Assembly (NCBI RefSeq): GCF_014764365.1
Contig: NZ_CP061718.1
Coordinates: forward strand, 2,806,501 to 2,870,500
Length of the DNA: 64,000 nt
From: Roseococcus microcysteis
Lineage (GTDB): Bacteria; Pseudomonadota; Alphaproteobacteria; Acetobacterales; Acetobacteraceae
Direction: 5' to 3'
Shown: positions 34,756 to 43,808 of the stretch, one piece after another
Position numbering within the stretch: the first letter of the stretch is position 1
Layout: each line of letters begins with the position of its first letter
The notes under the pieces: model-generated
Told to the model about the DNA's origin: nothing
The model's database searches: none
What the model saw: the letters and a program-made list of their open reading frames with translations, nothing else
Made by a program: the position numbers and the translations under genes

Positions 34756-35775
34756 ATGCGGACTCGCTACAGGATCGAACGGCGCGCGCTTCTTGGCGGC
34801 GGCGCGGCACTCGCGCTGGCCGCGGTGCCCGGCGCGCGGGTGGGCGTGGCGCAAAGCCTGGACCGCGTGATCTTCCACACCGATTGGCGCGCCCAGGCCG
34901 AGCATGGCGGCTTCTACAAGGCGGTGGCCGACGGCATCTACCGCCGCCACGGGATCGAGTGCGAAATCCGCCAGGGCGGGCCGCAGCAGAACCCCGCGCA
35001 GTTGCTGCTGGCCGGGCGCGTGGACGCCATCATGGGCAACGGCTTCCAGGCGTTGAACTTCGTGCGGGAGAACATCCCCTTCCTCTGCGTCGGCGCCATC
35101 TTCCAGAAGGACCCGCAGATCCTCATGACGCATGAGGGCAACGGGATCACGCGCTTTGAGGAGATGCGCGGCCGCCCGGTGCTGATCGGCGCCGCGGGGC
35201 GCGTCACCTTCTGGCCCTTCCTCAAGGCGCGGTTCGGCTTCACCGATGACCAGATCCGCCCCTACACCTTCAACATCCAGCCCTTCCTGGCCGACCGCAT
35301 GGCCATCCAGCAGGGCTTCCTGAGTTCCGAGCCCTTCAGCGCCATCCAGGCCGGCGTGCGGCCGCGCGTCTTCCTCATCGCCGATGCGGGGTATGAGAAC
35401 TACAACAACACCGTGCTGGTCAGCCGCCGCATGGTGGACCAGCGGGGCGAGGTGCTGCAGCGCTTCATGACCGCCAGCATCGAGGGCTGGGCCGGCTACA
35501 TGGCGGGCCGCGACAATGCGGCGGCCGACGCCGCCATCATCCGCGACAACCCCGAGATGAACGCCGAGCGCATCGCCTATGCCATCCGCGTGATGAACGA
35601 GATGGGCATCGTCATGAGCGGCGACGCCGAGCGCCTGGGCATCGGCGCCATGACCGACGCCCGCTGGGAAAGCTTCTATAATTCCTGCCGCGATGCGGGG
35701 CTCTATCCCGCGGACATGGATTTCAAGCGGGCCTATGACCTGCGCTTCGTGAACCAGCGGGTGGGCCTGACCTGA
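34756..35775 (+). CDS. ABC transporter substrate-binding protein (NMT1/THI5-like)
   Basis: A 339-residue receptor of the NitT/TauT/thiamine-precursor type. The basic leader contains IERRALLGGGAALALAAVPG, a possible twin-arginine signal. The mature part opens IFHTDWRAQAEHGGFYKAVADG, shortened here to DWRAQAEHGGFYKA, the hallmark of NMT1/THI5-like receptors for pyrimidine precursors. GGAGG lies 7 bases before the ATG. An ATPase, a permease and a cytosine-deaminase-like enzyme follow in one operon. A pyrimidine or hydroxymethylpyrimidine-like ligand is a reasonable inference, not proven. Confidence 0.9.
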   Translation: MRTRYRIERRALLGGGAALALAAVPGARVGVAQSLDRVIFHTDWRAQAEHGGFYKAVADGIYRRHGIECEIRQGGPQQNPAQLLLAGRVDAIMGNGFQALNFVRENIPFLCVGAIFQKDPQILMTHEGNGITRFEEMRGRPVLIGAAGRVTFWPFLKARFGFTDDQIRPYTFNIQPFLADRMAIQQGFLSSEPFSAIQAGVRPRVFLIADAGYENYNNTVLVSRRMVDQRGEVLQRFMTASIEGWAGYMAGRDNAAADAAIIRDNPEMNAERIAYAIRVMNEMGIVMSGDAERLGIGAMTDARWESFYNSCRDAGLYPADMDFKRAYDLRFVNQRVGLT

Positions 35776-36533
35776 GCGCGCCGCCTCTCGTTGCGCTGAA
35801 GGGCGTCGCCAAGCGCTACGGCACCGGGACGCTCGCCGTGCAGGCGGTGGACATGGAGCTGGCGCGCGGGGATTTCCTCGCGCTGCTGGGGCCGTCAGGC
35901 TGCGGGAAGTCCACCCTGTTGCGGATGATCGCGGGGCTGATCCCGCCCTCTTCCGGCGAGATCAGCTTTCCCGCCGACCCCGCGGCCCGCAAGGGCATCG
36001 GCTTCGTCTTCCAGGAGCCGACGCTGATGCCCTGGGCCACAGCCGCACGCAACGTCGCCCTGCCGCTGGAACTGGCTGGCATGCCGAAGCGCGAGGCCCA
36101 TGCCCGCGCTGTGGAAATGCTGGCGCGCGTGGAACTGGCCGGCTTCGAGGATGCCTATCCGCGTGCATTGTCGGGCGGCATGAAGATGCGCGTCTCCATC
36201 GCCCGCGCGCTGGTGACCAGGCCGCGCCTGCTGCTGATGGACGAGCCCTTCGCCGCACTCGACGAGATCACCCGGTTCCGTCTGAACAATGATCTGCTGA
36301 ACCTCTGGCGGGATGAACGCTTCACCGTGGTCTTCGTCACCCATTCCGTCTTCGAGAGTGTGTTTCTCGCCGAGCGCATCATGGTCATGGCGCCGCGCCC
36401 CGGCCGCGTGGTGCGGGAGTTGCACGTGCCCGCCGAGGACCGCGACGCGCCGGAATTCCGCACCTCCGCCAGCTATGCCGCGCATTGCCGCGAGGTGAGC
36501 CACGCGCTCGCCGCCGCGATGGAGGTGGCGTGA
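35772..36533 (+). CDS. ABC transporter ATP-binding protein (NitT/TauT type), probable CTG start
   Basis: The ATPase of the importer, 253 residues from the start chosen here. Walker A GPSGCGKSTLL, signature LSGGMKMRVSIARAL and Walker B LLLMDEPFAALDEITR are intact. The first ATG/GTG/TTG in frame is GTG at 35838, which would remove the conserved first strands (LVALKGVAKRYGTGTLAV). The frame is open back to an in-frame stop at 35736, and the only sensible initiator is CTG at 35772, overlapping the receptor stop as CTGA. I therefore extend the gene to that CTG; 35838 remains the conservative alternative. The stop overlaps the GTG of the permease. Confidence 0.85.
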   Translation: MSAPPLVALKGVAKRYGTGTLAVQAVDMELARGDFLALLGPSGCGKSTLLRMIAGLIPPSSGEISFPADPAARKGIGFVFQEPTLMPWATAARNVALPLELAGMPKREAHARAVEMLARVELAGFEDAYPRALSGGMKMRVSIARALVTRPRLLLMDEPFAALDEITRFRLNNDLLNLWRDERFTVVFVTHSVFESVFLAERIMVMAPRPGRVVRELHVPAEDRDAPEFRTSASYAAHCREVSHALAAAMEVA

Positions 36534-37324
36534 TCTCGCGCGCGCAGGCGCTGCGCTGGTTCGCCCCCGCGGTGCTGGGTTTTCTCGCGCTGGCCGCCTG
36601 GGAATGGGTGGTCTGGGCGCGGGAAATCCCGCCCTTCATCCTGCCGGGCCCCGTGCAGATCGCGCGCACCCTCGCGCGTGACTGGGATTCGCTCTCGGTC
36701 TCCCTGCTGGTGACGGTGCAGATCACCTTCGCGGCACTCGCCGTCGCGGCCTCGCTGGGGCTGCTGCTGGCCATTCTCTTCGCGCAATCGCGCGTGATCG
36801 AGATGAGCCTGTTTCCCTATGCGGTGGTGCTGCAGGTGACGCCCATCGTGGCCATCGCGCCGCTCATCATCATCTGGGTGGATGACGTGCGGGCGGCGCT
36901 GCTGATCTGCGCCTGGATCGTCGCCTTCTTCCCCATCCTGTCCAACACGACGGTCGGACTGCAAAGCACGGACCGGAACCTGCTGGACCTGTTTCGCCTC
37001 TACGGCGCCTCACGCTGGCAGGTGCTGTGGCGGCTGAAGCTGCCCTCGGCCATGCCGTATTTCCTGGCGGGGCTGCGGATTTCGGGTGGGCTCGCGCTGA
37101 TCGGCGCCATCGTCGCGGAATTCGTGGCGGGGACGGGGGGCACCGCCTCGGGCCTGGCCTATCGCATCCTGGAATCCGGCTACCAGTTGCAGATCCCGCG
37201 CATGTTCGCGGCACTCGTGCTCGTCTCCGGCACGGGCATCGCCATCTTCATGGCGCTGTCGCTGCTGTCCCACCTCCTTCTGCGGCGCTGGCACGAAAGC
37301 GCCGATACGGGTGAACACCGATGA
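36530..37324 (+). CDS. ABC transporter permease (NitT/TauT type)
   Basis: A 264-residue membrane subunit with about six helices and the family phrase IPPFILPGPVQIARTL after the first helix. The ATPase-docking loop is SRWQVLWRLKLPSAMPYFLAGL, with core WRLKLPSAMPYFLAGLR at about residues 180-197. It starts at a GTG overlapping the ATPase stop (GTGA); the open frame upstream is shadow. Its own TGA overlaps the ATG of the deaminase gene. Confidence 0.92.
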   Translation: MISRAQALRWFAPAVLGFLALAAWEWVVWAREIPPFILPGPVQIARTLARDWDSLSVSLLVTVQITFAALAVAASLGLLLAILFAQSRVIEMSLFPYAVVLQVTPIVAIAPLIIIWVDDVRAALLICAWIVAFFPILSNTTVGLQSTDRNLLDLFRLYGASRWQVLWRLKLPSAMPYFLAGLRISGGLALIGAIVAEFVAGTGGTASGLAYRILESGYQLQIPRMFAALVLVSGTGIAIFMALSLLSHLLLRRWHESADTGEHR

Positions 37325-38658
37325 TGCAGGCATTGCGGGCCACGCTGGCCGGGGCAGGGGCGCGCTACTGGCTGCGCGACGCGCGCGTGCCGGCCTCGCT
37401 GGTCGAGGGCGCTCCTGGCGCCCCGGACGCGCAGGACCTGCTGCGGCTGGATGTGCGGATCGAGGACGGCCGTATCACCGCCCTTGCCCCCCTGGGCACC
37501 GCGACGGAAGGCCCGTCGCTCGATGGCGGGCAGCTCTGGCCCGGCCTGGTGGACGGGCACACGCATCTCGACAAGGGCCACATCTGGCCGCGCCGCCCCA
37601 ACCCCACCGGGGATTTCGCCGGCGCCCTGGAAAGCGTCATGGCGGACCGCGACGCGAACTGGTCCGCACGCGACATCGCCGCCCGCGCCGATTTCGCCCT
37701 GCGCTGCGCCCACGCCTATGGCACGGTCGCCATCCGCACGCATCTCGACAGCTACATGCCCCATGCCCCCATCGCCTGGGAGGCCTTCCGCCGCCTGCGC
37801 GAGGCCTGGGCCGGGCGCATCACATTGCAGATGTCCTCCATCTGCCCGCTGGACCGCTTCGCCAGCGCGGAGGGCGAGGAGTTGGCCGATATCGTGGCGC
37901 GCACAGGCGGCGTGCTGGGCATGGTGACGCGGCTGACCGGCGGCGTGCATGAGGACCTGCCGCCCGACTTCCAGCCCATGCTGGACCACTTCTTCGCCCT
38001 GGCCGAGGCGCGTGGCCTCGACCTTGACCTGCATGTGGATGAAAGCGGCGAGACCGGCGCCCGCGCGCTCCGCGAAATCGCGCTCACGGCGTTGCGGCGC
38101 GGCTTCAAGGGGCGCATCCAGTGCGGGCATTGCTGCTCGCTCTCGCTCCAGCCAGACGCCTATGCGCGCGAGACCATCGCGCGCGTGGCCGAGGCCGGCA
38201 TCTCCATCATCGTGCTGCCCATGTGCAACATGTACCTCCAGGACCGCGTGGCCGGCCGCACGCCGCGCTGGCGGGGTGTCACGCTGGTGCATGAGATGCG
38301 CGCGGCCGGCGTGAACGTCTCCGTCGCCTCGGACAACACGCGCGACCCCTTCTACGCCTATGGCGACCTCGACATGGTGGAAGTGATGCGCGAGGCCACG
38401 CGCATCCTGCACCTGGACCACCCGCCCACGGGCTGGGCGGCGGCGGCGGGCGCCAACCCGGCGCGCGCCATGGGCATCGCGGCGGGGGTGATCCGCGTGG
38501 GTGCGGTGGCGGACCTCATCGCCTTCCGCGCGCGCGGCCTGACGGAATGGCTCAGCCGCCCGCAGAGCGACCGCATCGTGCTGCGCGCCGGCCGCTTGCT
38601 GGACGCGACCCCGCCCGATTACCGGGAGCTGGACGAAGCGCTCGGCCTACCAGGCTGA
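37321..38658 (+). CDS. Cytosine deaminase-like amidohydrolase
   Basis: A 445-residue metal-dependent amidohydrolase most like CodA-type cytosine deaminases. Metal-site motifs in order are DGHTHLDKGH (first HxH), the DLHVDESGE histidine, QCGHCCSLS, and the catalytic aspartate in ASDNTRDPF. It is coupled by ATGA to the permease gene, so substrate import and deamination are probably one pathway. Cytosine, a modified pyrimidine or a similar cyclic amine/amide are candidates. Its end overlaps the convergent reductase gene by 12 bases. Confidence 0.87.
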   Translation: MMQALRATLAGAGARYWLRDARVPASLVEGAPGAPDAQDLLRLDVRIEDGRITALAPLGTATEGPSLDGGQLWPGLVDGHTHLDKGHIWPRRPNPTGDFAGALESVMADRDANWSARDIAARADFALRCAHAYGTVAIRTHLDSYMPHAPIAWEAFRRLREAWAGRITLQMSSICPLDRFASAEGEELADIVARTGGVLGMVTRLTGGVHEDLPPDFQPMLDHFFALAEARGLDLDLHVDESGETGARALREIALTALRRGFKGRIQCGHCCSLSLQPDAYARETIARVAEAGISIIVLPMCNMYLQDRVAGRTPRWRGVTLVHEMRAAGVNVSVASDNTRDPFYAYGDLDMVEVMREATRILHLDHPPTGWAAAAGANPARAMGIAAGVIRVGAVADLIAFRARGLTEWLSRPQSDRIVLRAGRLLDATPPDYRELDEALGLPG

Positions 38659-39228
38659 CAGCCGCGCCTTCACCTTCGCCAGGAAGCGCGTGCGGTCGGC
38701 CGTGCCCCGCGTGTCCATTCGCGTGAGATAGAGCCAATCGATCGGGCAACCCTTCGCGCAAAGCCGCCGGATGCCGCCCGCGATCACCCTCCGGTCCGGC
38801 CACAGCAGGAACAGCAGCAGCCAGAGCGGCGAGCCATAGGTCGTCACCACCCCCATGCGCTTGATGTTCCCCAGCGCGGGCTGGATGGCGCCCTCGCTGA
38901 AGGTGAAGGTGACGCCTGGCACCCAGACGCGGTCGAACCAGCCCTTCAGCATCGCGGGCATGCCATACCACCAGGTGGGGTAGACCAGCAGCAGGGCGTC
39001 GGCCCGGCGCAGCTGCGCGATCTCGTGCTCGATGCCCGCCTGGTTCGCGCTCTCGTCATTGTAGACGCCGCGTTCCTCGGCACTCAGCACCGGGTTGAAG
39101 CCCTCGGCATAGAGGTCGCGCAGTTCGACCTCATGGCCGCGGGCCCGCAGCGCCTCCAGGGCCGTGTCCCGCAGAGCCGCGGAAAAACTGTCGGCGCGCG
39201 GGTGGCAATAGACCATCAGGACGCGCAT
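38647..39228 (-). CDS. NAD(P)H dehydrogenase/flavodoxin-fold oxidoreductase
   Basis: A 193-residue FMN/FAD quinone reductase-like protein with the flavodoxin fold. Features are LMVYCHPRADSFSAALRD at the N terminus, VYPTWWYGMPAMLKGWFDRVW in the middle (core YPTWWYGMPAMLKGWFDRV), and a GSPLWLLLFL-type segment after it. This matches the NQO1/MdaB-like family. I start it at ATG 39228, which overlaps the TGA of the FAD-oxidase gene (TGATG); a GTG lies one codon earlier. It is the last gene of a minus-strand trio with the FAD oxidase and the creatininase-like enzyme. Confidence 0.88.
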   Translation of the reverse strand: MRVLMVYCHPRADSFSAALRDTALEALRARGHEVELRDLYAEGFNPVLSAEERGVYNDESANQAGIEHEIAQLRRADALLLVYPTWWYGMPAMLKGWFDRVWVPGVTFTFSEGAIQPALGNIKRMGVVTTYGSPLWLLLFLLWPDRRVIAGGIRRLCAKGCPIDWLYLTRMDTRGTADRTRFLAKVKARLSAW

Positions 39229-40625
39229 CACTCGGCCTCGTCGTCGGATGCCGGGAACAGGTAGACCTTGCCCGGCCGATCCGGCGTCCAGTCCGGATCG
39301 TCCCAGGCCAGCATCTTGCCGGGGTTGAGCAGGCCCAGCGGGTCGGCCTGCCGCTTGAAGGCGAGCTGCGCGGCATCCACCTGCTTCATGCCGCCTTCCT
39401 CCAGCGTGAAGGCGTGCGGGTTGAAGATGGGCGCGCCGGAATCCTCATGGATGCGGATGATCTCGGCGAGGCGCTCCTCCGTCGTGAAGCGCACCAGTTG
39501 CAGCCCGAAGCAGCACACCTTCCCGCCGAGCCGCACGTATTCGAGGTGGATGGGCACCTCGTCGCCGAACTCGCGTTCCATCCGCGCGATCAGCGCCAGG
39601 TGATCCGGCGCGGGGAACAGCGTCTGGAGGTAGGTGATGGAACGGTCCACCTTCAGCGCCTGGAGCGTGGTGTGGTTCCAGGTGAACTCATAGGCGGGGA
39701 TGGGCGCGTCCTCAGTGCGGAGGCGCGCCACCTCGCGGCCGCGATGCCGTGCCAGCAGTGGCGCCAGCGCGTCGAGATAGGGCGGCGCCACCATGGCCAG
39801 CACCACCGCCTCGGTGTCGCCCAATGCCGGGAAGCCCTTGAAATATTGCTGCGCGATGGGCGCGGCCAGCACACAGACCAGCTTCTTCACCACGCCGTCC
39901 ATGGCGGTCAGCGCATCGCCGAAGCGCGCCGCGTCCATCAGCGAGGGAAAGGCCAGCGTCAGGTCCAGCCAATCCTCGGCGGGGGCCAGCGGCATCTCCA
40001 CCTCGGTGATGATGCCCGTCGTGCCATAGGCGTGGTTGGCGAGATCGAGATCGGCCCCGCGCAGTTCCAGCACCCGCGGCGTCGCTTCCATGGTCACCAT
40101 GCGCAGCCCCAGCACATTGCCCGGCTCGCGCAGGATGCCCCAGGTGCAGGAGCCGATGCCGGAAGACCCGCCGCCGATGAAGCCGCCGATGGTGGCGGTG
40201 CGCTTGGTGGAGGGGTGGAAGCGCAGCTCGCCCCCCACCGCCGCGCGGGTGTGGCGGTCCATGTCGATGATCTTGGCACCCGCCTGGGCGCGCACGAGGC
40301 CGGGCTTCGCCCAGAGCACGGCGTCCATGGCCGACATGTCCAGCACCACCCCGCCCAGCAGCGGCATGGCCTGGCCGTAATTGCCCGTGCCCGCGCCGCG
40401 CGTGGTGACGGGGATGCGCCGGGCGTGGCATTCCGCCAGAAGCCGGATCACCTCTTCCTCGTTGCGCGGCACGGCCACCACATCGGCGCGCGCGCCGTTC
40501 AACTGGCGCTTCAGCACGGGGCTGTACCAGAAGAAGTCGCGGCTTTTCTGGCGCACCAGCGCGGGGTCGGTGATCCAGTCGAGGCCGGGCAGGGCGGCCA
40601 TCAGGCCCGTGATGTCATGGGTCAT
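39228..40625 (-). CDS. FAD-binding oxidase (glycolate oxidase GlcD/VAO-like)
   Basis: A 465-residue flavoprotein with an N-terminal FAD_binding_4 domain: AVPRNEEEVIRLLAECH, then RGAGTGNYGQAMPLLGG contacting the FAD, and GGFIGGGSSGIGSCTWG. The C-terminal oxidase domain ends with the family phrase LLNPGKMLAWDDPDW. Substrates in this family are 2-hydroxy acids or related alcohols. The ATG at 40625 overlaps the creatininase stop (ATGA); ten residues encoded further upstream in frame are probably not used. Confidence 0.9.
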   Translation of the reverse strand: MTHDITGLMAALPGLDWITDPALVRQKSRDFFWYSPVLKRQLNGARADVVAVPRNEEEVIRLLAECHARRIPVTTRGAGTGNYGQAMPLLGGVVLDMSAMDAVLWAKPGLVRAQAGAKIIDMDRHTRAAVGGELRFHPSTKRTATIGGFIGGGSSGIGSCTWGILREPGNVLGLRMVTMEATPRVLELRGADLDLANHAYGTTGIITEVEMPLAPAEDWLDLTLAFPSLMDAARFGDALTAMDGVVKKLVCVLAAPIAQQYFKGFPALGDTEAVVLAMVAPPYLDALAPLLARHRGREVARLRTEDAPIPAYEFTWNHTTLQALKVDRSITYLQTLFPAPDHLALIARMEREFGDEVPIHLEYVRLGGKVCCFGLQLVRFTTEERLAEIIRIHEDSGAPIFNPHAFTLEEGGMKQVDAAQLAFKRQADPLGLLNPGKMLAWDDPDWTPDRPGKVYLFPASDDEAE

Positions 40626-41431
40626 GGCAATCCCTCGGGGGTCTGTTCGAGCCAAGCGGCGATGTCGCAGCGGCGCACCGCCTCCAGCAACGCCGCGACG
40701 CGCGTGGCCGCGTGGTCCAGGATCGCGGCGCCGGCCTCCACCGTCGCGGCGGCCGCATCGCCCACCGCGCCGGCGGGGTGCAAATCCTGCGCCTGCCAGG
40801 CCGGCGCCGCCCCGCTGCCGGGCGCGAGCGGCGCCTCAAGCCCGGCCCAGGCCGAGCGGAAATCCCGCGCCTGTTCCATCCGCACCCGCGCGGGGTCCAG
40901 CGTCAGCATCAGGCTGGTTTCCACGAAGCCCGCATGGATGCCGAAGCGGTCTTCCTCCGCGCCCACCAGCCCGGGTGGGTTCCCCATCCGCCCCGGATTG
41001 GCGGCGACGGCGAAGAGCCCCGCCTCGATCCGCAGCCGCCGCGCCAGGATCTCCATGATCTGCTGGTTGCCGCCATGCGTGTTCAGCAGCACCAGCCGCT
41101 TCACCCCCGCACGCGCCACCCCGTGCCCGATCTCGGTCCAGAGCGCCAGCAGCGTCTCGGGCGAGCCCGTCAGCGAACCCGGAAACCGCCCATGCTCGAC
41201 CGAGCAGCCGATGGCCTGCATGGGCAGCACCAGCACCGGGAAATCCTCGGGCAGCCGGGCCAGCGCCGCGTCCAGCACGCCCTCGTTGATGCGCGTGTCC
41301 ACCGACAGCGGCAAATGCGGCCCATGCTGTTCGGTGGCGGCCAGCGGCAGCACGGCCACCGTGTCGGGCGGCAGGCCAGCGAAGTCGGTCCAGGCCAGGT
41401 CGGCCCAGCGGCGGGAGGGCAAGGGAGGCAT
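40622..41431 (-). CDS. Creatininase family protein
   Basis: A 269-residue metal-dependent amidohydrolase of the creatininase fold; relatives include creatininase, MftE and FAPy deformylase-like proteins. Metal and active-site motifs are PLAATEQHGPHLPLSVDT (about residues 29-46), LLNTHGGNQQ (about 113-122) and GIHAGFVETSLML (about 163-175). It leads the three-gene minus-strand group with the FAD oxidase and flavodoxin-fold reductase. No clear ribosome site is visible. Creatinine is not implied by family membership alone. Confidence 0.88.
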   Translation of the reverse strand: MPPLPSRRWADLAWTDFAGLPPDTVAVLPLAATEQHGPHLPLSVDTRINEGVLDAALARLPEDFPVLVLPMQAIGCSVEHGRFPGSLTGSPETLLALWTEIGHGVARAGVKRLVLLNTHGGNQQIMEILARRLRIEAGLFAVAANPGRMGNPPGLVGAEEDRFGIHAGFVETSLMLTLDPARVRMEQARDFRSAWAGLEAPLAPGSGAAPAWQAQDLHPAGAVGDAAAATVEAGAAILDHAATRVAALLEAVRRCDIAAWLEQTPEGLP

Positions 41432-41449
41432 GCATCCGCTTACCGCGGA

Positions 41450-42718
41450 TCAACCAGGGCGTGCCAGTTCCCGCGCGCCCTCCGGTGCCACAAGGCCGAG
41501 CCAGCCCAGCACCCACAGGATCAGCAGCCCGTCGCCGCGCAGCAGCGCGGCCTCGGTGTTGGCATGGATGGCGCCCACCAGCAGCAGCATCAGCACCCAA
41601 TAGCCCAGCGCGCGCCGCTTCCCCGCCAGCCGCCACAGCGCCACGGCCAGGGTCAGCGCCGCCGTCACCGCCAGCACCGCGAAGCCCACCCAGCCCAGTT
41701 GCAGCACCACCTCGCGCCAGCCGCTGTGCGAATCGGGCGCGGGCCATTGCAGGTCGAGCCAGATGAGTTCAGCCGGCGTCAGCCCCTGCAGCCAGAAGGC
41801 GGCGAAGCCGTGGCCCAACAAGGGGCGCTGCGCGATGGCGCGGTCCACGCTGGCCCAGATGTCGGTGCGGCCGGTCAGCGTCTCTTCCTTGCCCAGCAGG
41901 TCGAAGAAGCCCTCGGTGCCGAAGGCGCCGGCGAAGCCCAGCGCGGCGGCGGTGAACCCGCCCACCCCCAGCAGCAGCAGCGCCAGCCAGGCGCCGCCCG
42001 CCCGCGCCGCCAGCCAGGCCAGGGTCAGCCCCAGCACCAGCAGCGCGAGCACCAGCGCGGTGGAGGACCGCGCCAGCACCAGCATCACCAGCAACAGCAG
42101 CGCGATGGCCATGTGCCGCCCCGTGACCCGGCCGGCGGCGAGCATCAGAAAGCCCAGCGCCAGCATCCCGTGCAGCAGCGCCGTGCCGAAGCCGTTCTTC
42201 TGAAGGAACACCCCGCGGATGGCGTTGCTGTAGAACCCCTCGTCGAAGCCGATGGCGGGCCGCAGCAGGGCTTCCAGCAAGCCCAGCGCCACTGTCAGCA
42301 GCACCACGCCCAGGAAGAGGCGCATGGCCCGGTGCAGTCCCAACTCGCTGAACAGCAGGAAGAGGAACAGCATCTGCGCCGCCACGGCGACACTGCGGCG
42401 CAGGCTCTGCCCCGGCGCCTGGGACCACAGGATGGAGGCGCCCGCCAGCGCGAAGAGCAACAGGAAGGGCCAGGCCGCCAAGGCGAGCCGCGCCACCCGC
42501 GCCGGATGCCGCAGGGCGAAGCCCAGGCCCAGCAGCAGCACCGCCGCCTGGATGGCCGTGTTCACCGGGTTGGAGCCCGAGAGGATGGCGGCCGGGTCGG
42601 GCGGTGCCAGCGAAATCCGCGCGCCCAGGTAGTTGAAGAGCGCCACGACCATGACGGCCAGCACGAGCCGCCCCGGCGCGGCGGCCAGGGGCGGGGCGGC
42701 GGCGAGGGCCGTGCTCAT
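41450..42718 (-). CDS. O-antigen ligase/polymerase family membrane protein
   Basis: A 422-residue protein with about 11-12 hydrophobic segments, typical of Wzy polymerases and WaaL-type ligases (PF04932-like). The long periplasmic loop carries the family pattern GRTDIWASVDRAIAQRPLLGHGF (core GRTDIW...LLGHGF) followed by DSHSGW, where the arginine and histidine are usually functional. I start at ATG 42718, which has GGGAGAAGG upstream; the open frame continues far upstream without coding character. It is divergent from the epimerase gene and is the first gene of the polysaccharide cluster. Confidence 0.9.
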   Translation of the reverse strand: MSTALAAAPPLAAAPGRLVLAVMVVALFNYLGARISLAPPDPAAILSGSNPVNTAIQAAVLLLGLGFALRHPARVARLALAAWPFLLLFALAGASILWSQAPGQSLRRSVAVAAQMLFLFLLFSELGLHRAMRLFLGVVLLTVALGLLEALLRPAIGFDEGFYSNAIRGVFLQKNGFGTALLHGMLALGFLMLAAGRVTGRHMAIALLLLVMLVLARSSTALVLALLVLGLTLAWLAARAGGAWLALLLLGVGGFTAAALGFAGAFGTEGFFDLLGKEETLTGRTDIWASVDRAIAQRPLLGHGFAAFWLQGLTPAELIWLDLQWPAPDSHSGWREVVLQLGWVGFAVLAVTAALTLAVALWRLAGKRRALGYWVLMLLLVGAIHANTEAALLRGDGLLILWVLGWLGLVAPEGARELARPG

Positions 42719-42866
42719 CGGGCCTTCTCCCCGCGCCAGCGGCGCCGACATTCCCGCATCTGCCTTCCCGTGGTGTCCCGCCTGCATCCCGCATAGCGGG
42801 TGGGGCCGGGCGAAATCAAATGCCGCGCGGCTGGCGGCGCGGTGCCGCTGCGCTACAACAGGTTGC

Positions 42867-43808
42867 ATGGGCGTCCAAACCCTTCTCGTGACCGGGGCCA
42901 GCGGCTTCATCGGCGGCGCCATCGCCCGGCGCCTGGGCGCGCGCGGGGATATGGCGGTGCGGGCGGCCTCGCGACGGGCCCTGCCGGGCGGCGCGCGGCT
43001 GGACCTGACGGACCCCGCCACCCTGCCCCCCGCGCTGGCCGGCGTGGACGCCGTGATCCATTGCGCGGTGGGCGACGCGGCCACCACCATCGCCGGCACG
43101 CGGCACCTGCTGGCGGCCGCCCGCGCGGCGGGGGTGCGGCGCTTCGTGCATCTCAGCTCCGTCAGCGTCTATGCCGCGACCGAGGGCGCCCTGGCCGAGG
43201 ACAGCCCGCGCGTGACCTCCGAAGGCGCCGGCTATGCCCATTGGAAGGCCGCCGCCGAGCGGGAATGCGAGGCCGCCGGCATCGAGACCGTGCTGCTGCG
43301 CCCCGCCATCGTTCATGGCGCGGGTTCCGTCCTGTGGGTCGGCAAGATGGGCGCGCGGCTGCGCCACGGTCTGGTGGGCGAGATGGGCGCGGCGGGCGAG
43401 GGCTGGTGCAACCCCGTCCATGTGGAGGACGTGGCGGCGGCGGCCGAGGCGGCGCTGACCGGAAGGCCCGGCGCCTACAACATCAGCGGCGCGGCGCCCC
43501 TCACCTGGAACGCCTATTTCGCCGGGCTGGCGGCGGCGATGGGCCTCGAAGCGCCACGCCTTTCGCCCGCGCGGGTGGCGCGGAATGCCTGGCTGTCCCT
43601 GCCCCTGAAGGCCTTGGCGCGCGCGGCCCCGGCGCTGCGCCCGCGCCTGCCCGCCTTGGTGGAGGCCCCGGCGCGTGGCGAGCTGGCGCTGTTCCGCCAG
43701 CGCGTCACCTACCCGATCGAGGCCGCGGCGGAGGGCTTGGGCTGGCACCCCGCCATCAGCGTCGCGCAAGGATGGGCCGAGGGCGCGGCCTGGCTTCGCG
43801 CCGCATGA
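42867..43808 (+). CDS. NAD-dependent epimerase/dehydratase
   Basis: A 313-residue extended short-chain dehydrogenase acting probably on a nucleotide sugar. The Rossmann motif TGASGFIGGAIARRL is at residues 8-22, the catalytic serine lies in LSSVSVYA, and the YxxxK pair in GYAHWKAAAERE near residue 125. GDAATTIAGTRHLL gives the NAD(P) domain helix. It begins a plus-strand row (epimerase, glycosyltransferase, Gfo/Idh/MocA, DUF6492-like), each overlapping the next, so sugar modification and transfer are probably co-translated. Confidence 0.88.
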   Translation: MGVQTLLVTGASGFIGGAIARRLGARGDMAVRAASRRALPGGARLDLTDPATLPPALAGVDAVIHCAVGDAATTIAGTRHLLAAARAAGVRRFVHLSSVSVYAATEGALAEDSPRVTSEGAGYAHWKAAAERECEAAGIETVLLRPAIVHGAGSVLWVGKMGARLRHGLVGEMGAAGEGWCNPVHVEDVAAAAEAALTGRPGAYNISGAAPLTWNAYFAGLAAAMGLEAPRLSPARVARNAWLSLPLKALARAAPALRPRLPALVEAPARGELALFRQRVTYPIEAAAEGLGWHPAISVAQGWAEGAAWLRAA

